NCBI GenBank assembly: GCA_040219025.1
Contig: JAVJTE010000020.1
Location: 1,054,001 to 1,118,000 of the forward strand
From: HT1-32 sp040219025
GTDB lineage: Bacteria; Pseudomonadota; Alphaproteobacteria; Rhodospirillales; HT1-32
Direction: 5' to 3'
DNA length: 64,000 nucleotides
The notes beneath the pieces are model-generated. The model was not told the origin of the DNA. It did not search any database and was given only the letters and a program-made list of their open reading frames with translations. Position numbers and translations under genes: made by a program. This document shows, in pieces, positions 27,232-36,306 of this stretch (positions are counted from its first letter, which is position 1; each line of letters opens with the position of its first letter).

Positions 27232-27657
27232 ATGCAGGTCATCAATCTCACCGGCAGTCTGCGTCGCAGGGATATCGGTGTGGCCCTGGTAACCGAGGCG
27301 CGCCGCCGTGAGCTTTCGGTTGCTGTGCTGTTGCGGTCAGAGGAAGAGGATTTTGATCCGGATGTGCCGGGCAAGGATTCCTATGAACACCGCAAGGCGG
27401 GCGCCCGGGAAGTCTTGCTCGCCAGCGCCAGGGCACGGGCGCTGATGTGCGAGACGGGTGAGGGGCTGCGTTGTCAGGATGTGGCAACCCGTCTGGAAAA
27501 TCCGGACATTCTGCTGGTTGACGGCGACTGCCATCCCGGCGGGATCGACCTGCTGGTCGATGATGACGGGCAGGTCCGGCTGGGCCGTCCGGACAGGCTG
27601 CTTGCAGACCCGCCCGGCGTCATCGCGGCGCTTCTGATTGGCGAACTGGTGTCATGA
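27232..27657 (+). CDS. MobB-like protein lacking the P-loop
   Basis: A 141-residue protein. The middle (PGKDSYEHRKAGAREVLLAS, then ARARALM) is a clear match to MobB, the GTP-binding partner of MobA in molybdopterin-guanine-dinucleotide synthesis. The N-terminal segment, where MobB has a GxxGxGKT P-loop, instead reads VINLTGSLRRRDIGVALVTE, with no Gly-Lys-Thr/Ser. The usual VEGF near the end is LVDGDCHPGG. It is therefore unlikely to bind GTP in the normal way. It lies directly after pgsA and overlaps moeA by four bases (ATGA). Around 25 residues shorter than typical MobB. Confidence 0.75.
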   Translation: MQVINLTGSLRRRDIGVALVTEARRRELSVAVLLRSEEEDFDPDVPGKDSYEHRKAGAREVLLASARARALMCETGEGLRCQDVATRLENPDILLVDGDCHPGGIDLLVDDDGQVRLGRPDRLLADPPGVIAALLIGELVS

Positions 27658-28925
27658 CCCGGGCGACCGTGCTGCAGAACGATTGCTTTGCCTTTGACGG
27701 GCCGATGGCCCCGTTTGCCGAGGCGCTGGACAACCTGCTGTCACGGGTTCGTCCGGTTGTGGCGACGGAGCAGGTCGCCCTGATCGAAGCGACGGGCCGA
27801 ATTCTGGCAGAGCCTGTGACGGCACGGAAATATTCACCACCCCATAACAACGCGGCTGTTGACGGCTTTGCGGTACGACATTCCGACCTCGGATCAGACG
27901 GGCTGACCGTGTTACCGGTGACGGTGCGGGTTGCGGCCGGTCATCCGGCATCCGCACCGGTCAGTCCCGGTGAAGCCGCACAGATTTTCACCGGAGCCGT
28001 CGTTCCTGAGGGTCTGGACACAATCTTCATGCTCGAAGATTGCGGCTTCGACGGCAAGAAACTGGAGCTCAAGCCGGGAATTCGCCGGGGGGCAAACCTG
28101 CGCCGCAGGGGTGAGGATATCGAGGCCGGGGCTGTTATCCTGCAGCCCGGTATCCGCCTGCGACCGCAGGATATTGCCCTTGCCGCAGCGGCTGGCGTGG
28201 CGACGCTTCCTGTCTGTCACCGGCTGAAGGTTGCTGTCTTCTCGACCGGCGATGAGGTCTATGACCCTGCCGTGACGGCAGACCCGCCAGCAGGCGGTAT
28301 TTTCGATGCCAACCGGTATGCGCTGGCGGGGCTGTTGTCAGACCTTGGCTGCGAACTGATTGATCTGGGTATCCTGCCGGACCGGTTTGACGATATCCGC
28401 GCGGCACTGGCCGGGGCAGCAGATCAGGCGGATGCTGTCATCACTTCCGGCGGTGTTTCGCTGGGTGAGGAAGATCACGTCAAGGCGGCGGTGCATGATC
28501 TGGGCTCGCTCAACCACTGGCGGGTGGCGATCAAGCCGGGCCGGCCAATTGCCTTCGGACAGATCGGAACGACCCCGTTTGTCGGGCTTCCGGGCAATCC
28601 GGTGGCGGTAATGGTCACCTTCTGGATGTTCGCCCGCCCGCTGTTGCTGAAACTTGCCGGAGTCTCCGATATCAGCGCCCGCCGCTATCAGGTCCGGTCG
28701 GGGTTTGAACGCAGCTTCAAGGGACCGCGCCGGGAATGGCTGCGTGCCTGGCTGGAGCCGGATACGGCTGGGGGCTGGCGCGCGGTCTGTTATCCGCGGG
28801 AAGGGTCGGGGATCATCAATTCACTGGTCGCTGCCGAAGGGCTGGTTGAAATACCCGAGGAGATGACTGACATATCCATCGGTGACATGATTGATTTTTT
28901 GCCGTTCAGTGAGGTGAGGCGATGA
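27654..28925 (+). CDS. moeA: molybdopterin molybdenumtransferase MoeA
   Basis: A 423-residue MoeA, which inserts molybdate into adenylated molybdopterin. Domain blocks are SPPHNNAAVDGFAVR (N-terminal), the TGAVVPEGLDTIFMLEDC region, and the MogA-like domain with VFSTGDEV, GGIFDANRYALAGLL, AVITSGGVSLGEEDHVK and GLPGNPVAVMV. The C-terminal domain IV follows. It overlaps the MobB-like gene by 4 bases at its start and moaD by 4 bases at its end, so the group is tightly coupled. Confidence 0.95.
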   Translation: MTRATVLQNDCFAFDGPMAPFAEALDNLLSRVRPVVATEQVALIEATGRILAEPVTARKYSPPHNNAAVDGFAVRHSDLGSDGLTVLPVTVRVAAGHPASAPVSPGEAAQIFTGAVVPEGLDTIFMLEDCGFDGKKLELKPGIRRGANLRRRGEDIEAGAVILQPGIRLRPQDIALAAAAGVATLPVCHRLKVAVFSTGDEVYDPAVTADPPAGGIFDANRYALAGLLSDLGCELIDLGILPDRFDDIRAALAGAADQADAVITSGGVSLGEEDHVKAAVHDLGSLNHWRVAIKPGRPIAFGQIGTTPFVGLPGNPVAVMVTFWMFARPLLLKLAGVSDISARRYQVRSGFERSFKGPRREWLRAWLEPDTAGGWRAVCYPREGSGIINSLVAAEGLVEIPEEMTDISIGDMIDFLPFSEVRR

Positions 28926-29173
28926 AAGTTCTGTATTTTGCCTGGTTGAAATCGAAAACCGGACATGGCGAACAGGAACTTGATCTGCCTGCGGGCGTCA
29001 GCACGGTTGGCGATCTGGTGGCGCATCTGGCGACGCTGAGTGACGGTCACCGCGACGCCTTTGCCAATCAGGAAGTCGTGAAAGCTGCGGTTAATCTGGA
29101 ATTTGTCGGCATGGACCACCCGGTTGCCGCAAATGATGAAGTGGCCTTTTTTCCGCCGGTTACCGGCGGTTAG
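28922..29173 (+). CDS. moaD: molybdopterin synthase sulfur carrier subunit MoaD
   Basis: An 83-residue ubiquitin-like protein ending in PPVTGG. The C-terminal Gly-Gly is thiocarboxylated and donates sulfur to precursor Z in complex with MoaE. It starts with VLYFAWLKSKTGHGEQELDL as in other MoaD proteins, and VAANDEVAFFPPV precedes the tail. The ATG overlaps the moeA stop as ATGA. moaE follows after 11 bases. Confidence 0.94.
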   Translation: MKVLYFAWLKSKTGHGEQELDLPAGVSTVGDLVAHLATLSDGHRDAFANQEVVKAAVNLEFVGMDHPVAANDEVAFFPPVTGG

Positions 29174-29184
29174 GAAGGTCAGGC

Positions 29185-29667
29185 ATGATCCGGGTCCAGA
29201 GTGAAGATTTTGATATCGGTGCCGAGCTGGATGCCCTGACCCGGGGCAAGACCTCGATTGGCGGGGTCTGCAGCTTTACCGGACTGGTCCGTGACATCGC
29301 CGGCGGAGCAGCCATTCAGGGCATGACCCTGGAGCATTATCCCGGCATGACCGAAAAGCAGTTGCAGGAGATCGAGCAGGAGGCGCATCGCCGCTGGCCG
29401 CTGGATGCCTCGCTGATTATTCATCGTTACGGTCGGCTGGAACCGGGTGACCGGATTGTCATGGTGGCCACCGCATCAGCGCATCGCCAGGCGGCGTTTC
29501 AGTCCTGCAATTTCCTGATGGACTGGCTCAAGACGAAGGCACCTTTCTGGAAACTGGAAGAGACGCCTCAAGGTCCGCAGTGGGTCGACGCGAAAGCCTC
29601 AGACGACGTAGCGGCGGACCGCTGGGCACGGCCATCTGCACCCACCAGGGGCGGGCAGTCCCAGTAA
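29185..29667 (+). CDS. moaE: molybdopterin synthase catalytic subunit MoaE
   Basis: A 160-residue MoaE. Characteristic blocks are GGVCSFTGLVRDIAGG, MTLEHYPGMTEKQLQEI, IIHRYGRLEPGDRIVMVATA, and the catalytic FLMDWLKTKAPFWKLEETPQ in which a Lys is essential. It ends with a less conserved Ala- and Arg-rich tail. It forms the 2:2 synthase with MoaD, encoded immediately upstream. A RBS AGGAAGG precedes the ATG. Last gene of the run beginning at uvrC. Confidence 0.95.
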   Translation: MIRVQSEDFDIGAELDALTRGKTSIGGVCSFTGLVRDIAGGAAIQGMTLEHYPGMTEKQLQEIEQEAHRRWPLDASLIIHRYGRLEPGDRIVMVATASAHRQAAFQSCNFLMDWLKTKAPFWKLEETPQGPQWVDAKASDDVAADRWARPSAPTRGGQSQ

Positions 29668-29703
29668 GCTCTGTCTGGCCTGCATCTTTACGGGCAGGGC
29701 GTG

Positions 29704-29726
29704 CCGGAAAGTCCGGACTCTTCCGG
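29704..29726. terminator. hairpin between convergent moaE and DUF4157 genes
   Basis: CCGGAAAGT (29704-29712), loop CCGG, ACT-C-TTCCGG (29717-29726) with one bulged C. It has no T-tract on either strand, so it is only a possible bidirectional terminator. Confidence 0.3.
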
Positions 29727-29727
29727 T

Positions 29728-30075
29728 TCATGCCACGGCAACCTGCTTTGCTGATAAATGCCGTCGCACGATCTTTGTCAGTTTTGCCACCAGCAGGGTC
29801 TGGTCCTGTGCGGCGGATGCGGCGGCAAAGAATATCCTGTCTCCGGCGACAAAGGCACGGGTTCCCAGCATTGAGCAGATGGCCTGTGCGTTGCTGTCGG
29901 TATGCAGCCTGACGTCTGACAGATCACAGTCATAGCGTTTGGCATAAAAATTCAGCAGTTCGTCAGGCAGCGGGTCACCGCCATCCCCCATTGCGGAGAA
30001 CGAGCCCTCGAACCAGTGCGGCTCCAGACGATGACGCAGTTCCTCGTCATCAAACGCTGTATCGCGATATGTCAT
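29728..30075 (-). CDS. orphan DUF4157 (eCIS-core) domain protein, catalytic motif lost
   Basis: A 115-residue cytosolic protein. PLPDELLNFYAKRYDCDLSD, VRLHTDSNAQAICSML and GTRAFVAGDRIFFAA match the DUF4157 domain found in cargo proteins of extracellular contractile injection systems and related effectors. The segment where the family has LLAHELxHVVQQ reads LLVAKLTKIVRRH, so all three HExxH positions are changed (His to Ala, Glu to Lys, His to Lys). The ATG at 30075 has CCGGAGC just upstream. Nothing else of an injection system is in the window. Likely a pseudoenzyme or relic; the DUF4157 assignment is from memory of the family pattern. Confidence 0.7.
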   Translation of the reverse strand: MTYRDTAFDDEELRHRLEPHWFEGSFSAMGDGGDPLPDELLNFYAKRYDCDLSDVRLHTDSNAQAICSMLGTRAFVAGDRIFFAAASAAQDQTLLVAKLTKIVRRHLSAKQVAVA

Positions 30076-30253
30076 GCTCCGGTTCTTCCACCACCCTGTT
30101 TCCCAACCTCCCGACAATAGGGAGCAAGGTTTAAGCAAATGCTGATGAACGCGGTTAAGGATGACTTAATATTTCAGCCGGGGTGAGAGCAGGTCGACAA
30201 GTCCGGACAATTTGGCCTAGAATTGGCCGGATAAAAACAGAGGGAACGACGCT

Positions 30254-31612
30254 ATGACGATTCTGCAGCAGATGGCCGGGCGGGTGGCCGGAATATCCCG
30301 TGACCCCTTGCCGGATGATGTGTCCCATGCGGCACGTCGCTGTGTCGTTGACTGGTTCTCTGCGGCGCTGCCCGGCAGCATGGAAGCGCCGGCCACGCTT
30401 TTGCGCAAGTCGATGGCAGATGAACTCGGGCATGGTGGCGCGCGTCTGTTGCCGGACGGTCTGGCAGCACCTGCCCGTACCGCGGCTTTTATCAACGGCG
30501 CGGCCTCTCATACCATTGAATTCGATGACATCTACAAACCCGGACTTTATCACCCCGGCTCACCGGTGATTGCGGCGGTTCTGGCCGTCGCCCAGTCAGA
30601 GCGGCTGTCAGGTGATCGCTTCCTGCATGGCGTTGTCTGCGGCTACGAGATGTCAAACCGGATTGCCGAGGCGGTCCAGCCCTCTCACTATGAATTCTTC
30701 CATACCACGGGCACTGTCGGCGCTATCGGTGCGGCAGCGGGGGCTGCTGCTGCGCTGGGGCTGCCTGCGGACCAGCTTGCGCATGCGGCGGCAACCGCTG
30801 CGACCTTCTCCAGCGGTCTGCAGCAGGCATTCCGGGCAGATGCCATGACCAAGCCGCTGCATGCCGCCCATGCCGCAGATGTCGGGGTAATGGCGGCACA
30901 GGCAGCCCGGCATGGTGTCACCGGAGCGATGGATATTCTCGAAGGGCCGGTCGGGTTCGGGGCTGCAATGAGCAAGGGGGTGAACTGGGAACAGGCTGTC
31001 GAGCGGCTGAATGCCGGTTACACCATGCTTCAGATCACGCAGAAAAATCATACCTGCTGCGGCCATACATTTGCGGCGGTGGATGCCGTTCTGAAACTAC
31101 GGTCGGATCACGGGCTGACGGCTGACAATGTCGCGCAGATCCGGGCGGGGACTTATTCGAAGGCGCTGGATGTCTGTGCCACCAACGACCCGCAGTCGCC
31201 CTATCAGGCAAGGTTCAGCCTGTCCTATTGTCTGGCAGCGGCACTGGTTACAGGCGGCTGTCGCCTCGCGGCATTCACGCCGGAACGTCTGGCAGACCCG
31301 GTGATCCGCGATGTCATGACCCGCGTCCGGGCAGAGGTTGATGCAACCGCTGACCGGCTGTTCCCCTCGACCCGGTCAGCAACGGTTGAAATCACGACCA
31401 GGGATGGCCGGGTGTTCTCACATCATGCGCCGGCCCGACGGGGTGATCCGGAAGACCCGCTCAGTGATCAGGAAGTTACAGACAAGCTGACGGATCTGGC
31501 CGCCTCGGTTATCGGCGTTCCGGCTGCCCGGAGGCTGGCCGATCAGCTGTGGCAGCTGGACCGGACACCGGATCTCTACAGGCTGTTTGATGAAAAACCG
31601 GCAGCGGCCTGA
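30254..31612 (+). CDS. MmgE/PrpD family protein
   Basis: A 452-residue member of the MmgE/PrpD superfamily of 2-methylcitrate dehydratase-like and related hydro-lyases. It has VDWFSAALPGSMEAPA, HTIEFDDIYKPGLYHPGSPV with the active-site-region Asp/His, ICGYEMSNRI-like VCGYEMSNRIAEAV, and KNHTCCGHTFAAVDAVL where the family has a conserved His/Cys segment. An all-helical domain precedes a C-terminal alpha/beta domain. No methylcitrate cycle partners (prpB, prpC) are nearby, so the substrate is not assigned. It is divergent from the DUF4157 gene. Confidence 0.85.
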   Translation: MTILQQMAGRVAGISRDPLPDDVSHAARRCVVDWFSAALPGSMEAPATLLRKSMADELGHGGARLLPDGLAAPARTAAFINGAASHTIEFDDIYKPGLYHPGSPVIAAVLAVAQSERLSGDRFLHGVVCGYEMSNRIAEAVQPSHYEFFHTTGTVGAIGAAAGAAAALGLPADQLAHAAATAATFSSGLQQAFRADAMTKPLHAAHAADVGVMAAQAARHGVTGAMDILEGPVGFGAAMSKGVNWEQAVERLNAGYTMLQITQKNHTCCGHTFAAVDAVLKLRSDHGLTADNVAQIRAGTYSKALDVCATNDPQSPYQARFSLSYCLAAALVTGGCRLAAFTPERLADPVIRDVMTRVRAEVDATADRLFPSTRSATVEITTRDGRVFSHHAPARRGDPEDPLSDQEVTDKLTDLAASVIGVPAARRLADQLWQLDRTPDLYRLFDEKPAAA

Positions 31613-31614
31613 AG

Positions 31615-34287
31615 TCAGTCGTCAGTGGCGGGGCGGAGCGGCAGCCGCACTGTCGCTGTCGTGCCCGCCCCCGGTCGGCTTGTCAGGCTGAACGCGCCCT
31701 GAAGGATCTCCGTCAGCGATTTGACGATACTGAGGCCAAGCCCGGTTCCCTGATGGCTGCGCTCAAGCACGGATTCGACCTGCTCGAAAGGTTCCAGCAC
31801 CCGGGAGAGTTCTTTTTCGGGGATGCCGATGCCCGTATCGGTAACGGAGAGTTCAATCCTGTCGTCTTCCAGCACGGCTCCGAGAGAAATGGTTCCGCCT
31901 CTGCTGGTAAACTTCACCGCGTTCGACAGCAGGTTGGCAAGGATCTGCAAGACGGCGCGGCTGTCTGTGTAAATCTCCGGTAATGTTGGTGATATGTCTA
32001 TCTTCAGGACGACCCCCCGCTCGGTTGCCTGACGCTCGAACAGTCGCTGGCAGCGGTCTGCAATATCCGACAGGTTTACCGGCTCAAAAGACGGGACCCA
32101 GGATCCGGCCTCAATCTTCGAGAGATCGAGAATATCATTGATAAGCGCAAGCAGATGGTTGCCGCTGGAGAGGATGTCACTGATATATTCGCCATATTGC
32201 GCGGTGCCGATCGGCCCGTAGAGTTCGCTCTGGATCAGTTCCGAGAAGCCGATGATGGCATTCAGCGGCGTGCGCAGCTCGTGGCTCATCGAGGCCAGAA
32301 AATCGGATTTTGCACGGTTGGCCGACTCCGCCAGCTCTTTGGCCTGGCGCAATTCGATGGATTGCAGGCGCTCCTGGGTGATGTCCTGACCGGTGCCAAG
32401 ATAACCGGTGATCTTGCCATTCTGGTCCAGAACCGGCCTGGCGCTGGTCCGGGCAAACACGCGTTGGCCATCTTCGCGCAGGAAGCTGGTTATCGCATTG
32501 CGATAGGGCAGCCCGGCACTGACAGCAGCATCGATTTCGGTGCTGTTCTCGCTCACTCTTTCCTTAACCGGCAGATTGCGCATCCTCTCGCCTTCGACCT
32601 GTTCCGGACGCAGGCCGGAGAAAGCGTAGAAGCGGGATGACATGGTCCGGTAACGCAGCCTGCCCTCGTCATCGAATGTCGATTCCCAGAACCAGTCGGT
32701 GCTGATTTCGGCAAAGGAGCGAAACCGCGCCTCGCTTCGGGCAAGCCGCTGTTCGATTTCCTTGTAGGCGGAGATATCCGTCGCGACAGAAACCAGGCCG
32801 CCATCGGGGGTGACGCTTTCGCTGACTGTGATCCAGGTACCTGACGGTGTCCGGGTCTCCATATGCTTCAGAGGCGACAGTGACGTGAAACGGGCTTCAT
32901 CGCCGACGGTCCGGCTATGGTATAGTACCCCCGTCTGTTCATGATACCGCCGTCGCATCTTTTCGATCGGAACGCCGGGCTGCAACAGGCCGGCGAGCTC
33001 CGGGTAAATTTCCCGGTAGCGCTGGTTGCAGGTAATCATCAGTCCATCCGGACCAATCAGCCGGAAACCGCTTTCCATACTGTCGATGGCATTCTGTAAC
33101 AGTTCGCGCCCGCTCTCGACCTCTTCCTCGATCTGCTTGCGGTCGGTGATATCCTGAGAGACCCCGTTGACGCGTAGCAAAGAGCCATCTTCGGAATAGA
33201 AATACTGCCGATAGGAGCTCAGCCAGCGAACCGCGCCATCCTTGCGGACAATCCGGAACTCGATCCACTGTTCAGTATCATGACTGGCCGCAGAGGCCTC
33301 GATCGTCCGGCCCTGAAGGTGTCTGTCATCCGGATGGAGATGGGATTGAAAGATCTCCCGGGTGGGCTTCACTTCCCCGGGTTCATAGCCGTAGAGCCGG
33401 AACTGTTCGTCTGACCAGTCCAGATTCCAGTCACCTGCCGACAGCGTCCAGGATCCGATCCGGGCCAGACGGTTAACAGTCCCGGCGGTCTCGGCGCTGC
33501 GGCGCAGAGCGTTTTCGGTTGCCCTGATGTCGGTGACATCGGTCCTGAAGGTAAGTACATGCCCGCTTGGCAAGAGATTTTCCTGGACCAGAAAATGCCG
33601 CCCGTCACGGCTGCGGATGCCGAACCGGGTCTGTTCGCTGCCGGACAGACGACAGCGTGGTGTCGTCATACCACTCAGGACGCCTTCCTCTCCCGGGGGA
33701 ATGCCAACATTGTTCCTGTCGCCGACTGCGATGATCTCGGCGAAATGCAGCCCGATCAGGTCTTCCGGCATTGCGCCGTAAAGTTTTGCAAACAAGGCAT
33801 TACAGGCAACCAGCCTGTCATCGGGATCATACAGCGCGCATCCGTCGGGGTGATAATGCAGGAAGACGGTCAGGAATTCGGCAGAGCCGGGAAGGGGAGC
33901 GCCCTGACCGGGGGTCACATCCCGGAGCAGCACGCAGCCGCCGCCGTTTTTCAGCGGATGGCGGTGACGTTCATAAAGCCGTCCTGTTTTCGAGACATGC
34001 TGCGAGACGGTTGGCGATGTCAGGTTCTTGAGCTGGTCGATATTATGTTGCAGGGCTTTCTTGTCGGTGACGATTCCGATTGTACCCGAACTGGTCAGCA
34101 TCCCGACCAGATCCTCAAGCTTCATGCCGACATAGAGGTTCTCCGGCGCCGTATCGATGAGTTTGCGGTAGCGATCATTCAGATAGACGATGCGAAAGTC
34201 TGCATCCCAGGCACAGATCGCTACATCTACCAGTTCGGCTACCTCTGCCAGATGAGCGGCAGTACTGATTTCGCTGATTTCTCGCAT
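31615..34287 (-). CDS. multi-PAS sensor histidine kinase
   Basis: An 890-residue cytosolic-looking kinase without clear membrane segments. Roughly five PAS domains occupy the first 640 residues (visible as DITDRKQIEEE, DISAYKEIEQRL and DITQERLQSIEL linkers). HisKA follows with the phospho-acceptor in LASMSHELRTPLNAIIGFSE near residue 670, then a HATPase domain with an N-box (ILANLLSNAVKF), DTGIGIP and GTGLGLSIVK. There is no receiver domain and no response regulator gene adjacent, so its partner is elsewhere. The start is uncertain: ATG 34287 or an upstream TTG at 34338. It probably senses an intracellular redox, light or ligand signal. Confidence 0.9.
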   Translation of the reverse strand: MREISEISTAAHLAEVAELVDVAICAWDADFRIVYLNDRYRKLIDTAPENLYVGMKLEDLVGMLTSSGTIGIVTDKKALQHNIDQLKNLTSPTVSQHVSKTGRLYERHRHPLKNGGGCVLLRDVTPGQGAPLPGSAEFLTVFLHYHPDGCALYDPDDRLVACNALFAKLYGAMPEDLIGLHFAEIIAVGDRNNVGIPPGEEGVLSGMTTPRCRLSGSEQTRFGIRSRDGRHFLVQENLLPSGHVLTFRTDVTDIRATENALRRSAETAGTVNRLARIGSWTLSAGDWNLDWSDEQFRLYGYEPGEVKPTREIFQSHLHPDDRHLQGRTIEASAASHDTEQWIEFRIVRKDGAVRWLSSYRQYFYSEDGSLLRVNGVSQDITDRKQIEEEVESGRELLQNAIDSMESGFRLIGPDGLMITCNQRYREIYPELAGLLQPGVPIEKMRRRYHEQTGVLYHSRTVGDEARFTSLSPLKHMETRTPSGTWITVSESVTPDGGLVSVATDISAYKEIEQRLARSEARFRSFAEISTDWFWESTFDDEGRLRYRTMSSRFYAFSGLRPEQVEGERMRNLPVKERVSENSTEIDAAVSAGLPYRNAITSFLREDGQRVFARTSARPVLDQNGKITGYLGTGQDITQERLQSIELRQAKELAESANRAKSDFLASMSHELRTPLNAIIGFSELIQSELYGPIGTAQYGEYISDILSSGNHLLALINDILDLSKIEAGSWVPSFEPVNLSDIADRCQRLFERQATERGVVLKIDISPTLPEIYTDSRAVLQILANLLSNAVKFTSRGGTISLGAVLEDDRIELSVTDTGIGIPEKELSRVLEPFEQVESVLERSHQGTGLGLSIVKSLTEILQGAFSLTSRPGAGTTATVRLPLRPATDD

Positions 34288-34461
34288 CAGGGCGCGATGA
34301 ACCTGTCTGAATGCATTCCTGTTACCGCTCCGTTCCAACAGTCGCTTGAGATTGCAAGCTGCCTGACTACTCTGCTCTTACCTGACCCTGGCAACAAGTC
34401 TAAGGCATCTGATCATGTATAAGAACCACGTAACGGATAAGCATTTCTACGGATCCGCAGA

Positions 34462-35661
34462 ATGAAGGGCGCGCTGGACGGCATACGCGTTCTTGACCTG
34501 TCGCGGGTTCTTGCCGGCCCATGGTGTGCAATGGTGCTGGGTGATCTCGGCGCTGACGTCATCAAGGTTGAAAATCCGGGTGGGGGCGATGATACGCGCC
34601 GCTGGGGGCCGCCTTATGCCGGTGGTGAATCAGCCTATTACCTCTGTGCCAACCGGAACAAGAAAAGCCTGGTTGCCGATTTCAGGGATGGCGATTGTCT
34701 GGCACTGTTGCGGGAACTGGCCGACAAGGCCGATGTGGTGGTCGAGAATTTCAAACTTGGCGGCCTGAAGAAGTACGGCCTTGATTATGAAACGCTCAGC
34801 CAGTCCAACCCCGGCCTCGTCTATTGTTCGATTTCCGGCTATGGCCGCACCGGCAAGCGGGCGGCAGAGCCGGGCTATGATTTTGTCATTCAGGCAGAGG
34901 GCGGCCTGATGTCGATCACCGGCGATCCCGGCGGCGAGCCGCAAAAAGTAGGCGTGGCGATTGCCGATCTGTTTACCGGAGCCTCCGCCGCGCAGGCGGT
35001 GCTGGGTGCCCTGTTTTCACGGTTCCGGACCGGCAAGGGGCAGCATATCGACATGGCCCTGCTGGATTGCCAGCTGGCCATGCTGTCGAATGTCGGCAGC
35101 AGCTATCTCGTCACCGGCGAGGCGGCGCGACGTTACGGCAATTCGCATGCGACGGTGGTTCCCTATCAGGCGATGGAGGCATCTGACGGTCATTTCGTTA
35201 TCGCCATCGGTAATGACCGTCAGTTTGCGACACTCTGCCGTGAAGTTCTGGGAAGGCCTGATCTGGCGGCCGACGAACGGTTTGCCGGAAATCCCGGTCG
35301 TATCGTCAACCGTGAGGCGTTGCTCGTTGAACTGGCAGCGGTCTTTCGCACCTGCCCGCGTGACCACTGGATCACCGCCATGCGCCAGCATACGCTGCCG
35401 GTTGGTCCGATACGGGATATTGGTGAAGCCCTGTCGTCGCCGGAAGCACTGGAGCGGGAAATGGTCGTGACCGTCGACCATCCGACCGCCGGAAAGCTGA
35501 AGCTTTCCGGCTCGCCGCTCAAGCTGTCGGGGACACCTGTCGTTGATCCGTCACCGCCCCCGCTGCTGGGCCAGCATACGGCTGAAATTCTTCAGGCCGA
35601 CCTTGGCTGGGATGCTGCCCGCGCCACCGCCTATTGCGCGAAGATGGGCCTGAAACCTTAG
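34462..35661 (+). CDS. CaiB/BaiF (family III) CoA-transferase
   Basis: A 399-residue CoA-transferase. It has GIRVLDLSRVLAGPWCAMVL and LGDLGADVIKVENPGGGDDT at the start. PGYDFVIQAEGGLMSITGDP contains the catalytic Asp expected near residue 140-170, and GQHIDMALLDCQLAMLSN follows. The large domain ends with HPTAGKLKLSGSPLKLS. Family III enzymes move CoA between carboxylic acids (formyl-CoA:oxalate, carnitine, succinyl-CoA:mesaconate and others). The acid here is not known. Convergent with the nitrile hydratase-like operon and divergent from the kinase. Confidence 0.92.
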   Translation: MKGALDGIRVLDLSRVLAGPWCAMVLGDLGADVIKVENPGGGDDTRRWGPPYAGGESAYYLCANRNKKSLVADFRDGDCLALLRELADKADVVVENFKLGGLKKYGLDYETLSQSNPGLVYCSISGYGRTGKRAAEPGYDFVIQAEGGLMSITGDPGGEPQKVGVAIADLFTGASAAQAVLGALFSRFRTGKGQHIDMALLDCQLAMLSNVGSSYLVTGEAARRYGNSHATVVPYQAMEASDGHFVIAIGNDRQFATLCREVLGRPDLAADERFAGNPGRIVNREALLVELAAVFRTCPRDHWITAMRQHTLPVGPIRDIGEALSSPEALEREMVVTVDHPTAGKLKLSGSPLKLSGTPVVDPSPPPLLGQHTAEILQADLGWDAARATAYCAKMGLKP

Positions 35662-35682
35662 GGCAGCGCCGGTATCCCCGGT

Positions 35683-36306
35683 TCAGGATTTCTGAACCAG
35701 GGTGACACCGATCATGGCGTCGCGGGTGACCAGTGCGGCCAGCTCCTTCGCTGACATCCCGTCAGTGCCCTGCGGACGTTCCGGCAGGACAAGATAGCGA
35801 AGGTCGGCTGTCGAATCATGCACGCGAACTTCCTTGCTTTCCGGGATGTCGGTGCCGAACTCCTTCAGAACCTCGCGGGGTTCCCGGACGGTCCGGGCGC
35901 GGTAATTCCGGCTTTTATACCAGTCCGGCGGAACGCCGAGCAGCGGCTTCGGATAACAGGAGCAGAGTGTGCAGACGACAACATTGTGAACGTCCGGAGT
36001 ATTCTCCACCGTGTAGAGGACGGTGTCGCCCATCTCGACGCCATATTCGGCAACCGCTGCGTTCCCGTCACGCAGCAGGCGTTCACGGAATGCCGGGTCG
36101 GTCCATGCACGGGCGACAACGGCAGCGCCGGTCTCGGGGCTGCGACTGTCCAGCACTTCGAGACTGCGGCGAAATTCGTCGGCAGTGAAGATACCCTTCT
36201 CGATCAGCAGCTCGCGGATCGCCATTTCCTCAATGGCGAAATCGTTGAGGCTTTCCTCTTCGTCGGGAACGAATGTCTTGCTGTGGTCGTGGCCGTCATG
36301 CGGCAT
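35683..36306 (-). CDS. nitrile hydratase alpha subunit / thiocyanate hydrolase gamma subunit
   Basis: A 207-residue metal-binding subunit. VVCTLCSCYP is the claw setting of this family: the CTLCSC form is typical of cobalt enzymes, where two cysteines become oxidised (Fe enzymes have CSLCSC). VPPDWYKSRNYRARTVREP and VHDSTADLRYLVLPERP follow as in all alpha subunits. The His-rich start (MPHDGHDHSK) may help metal handling. AGGAAGGAG precedes the ATG at 36306. It is the third gene of an operon after two half-size beta-like genes, the order seen in thiocyanate hydrolase (scnB-scnA-scnC). Substrate (nitrile or thiocyanate) is undecided. Confidence 0.88.
   Translation of the reverse strand: MPHDGHDHSKTFVPDEEESLNDFAIEEMAIRELLIEKGIFTADEFRRSLEVLDSRSPETGAAVVARAWTDPAFRERLLRDGNAAVAEYGVEMGDTVLYTVENTPDVHNVVVCTLCSCYPKPLLGVPPDWYKSRNYRARTVREPREVLKEFGTDIPESKEVRVHDSTADLRYLVLPERPQGTDGMSAKELAALVTRDAMIGVTLVQKS

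Noticed and set aside
29728..30138. Longer version of the DUF4157 protein starting at 30138
   Set aside because: The extra 21 residues (Trp- and Gly-rich) lack a ribosome binding site; ATG 30075 has CCGGAGC directly upstream.
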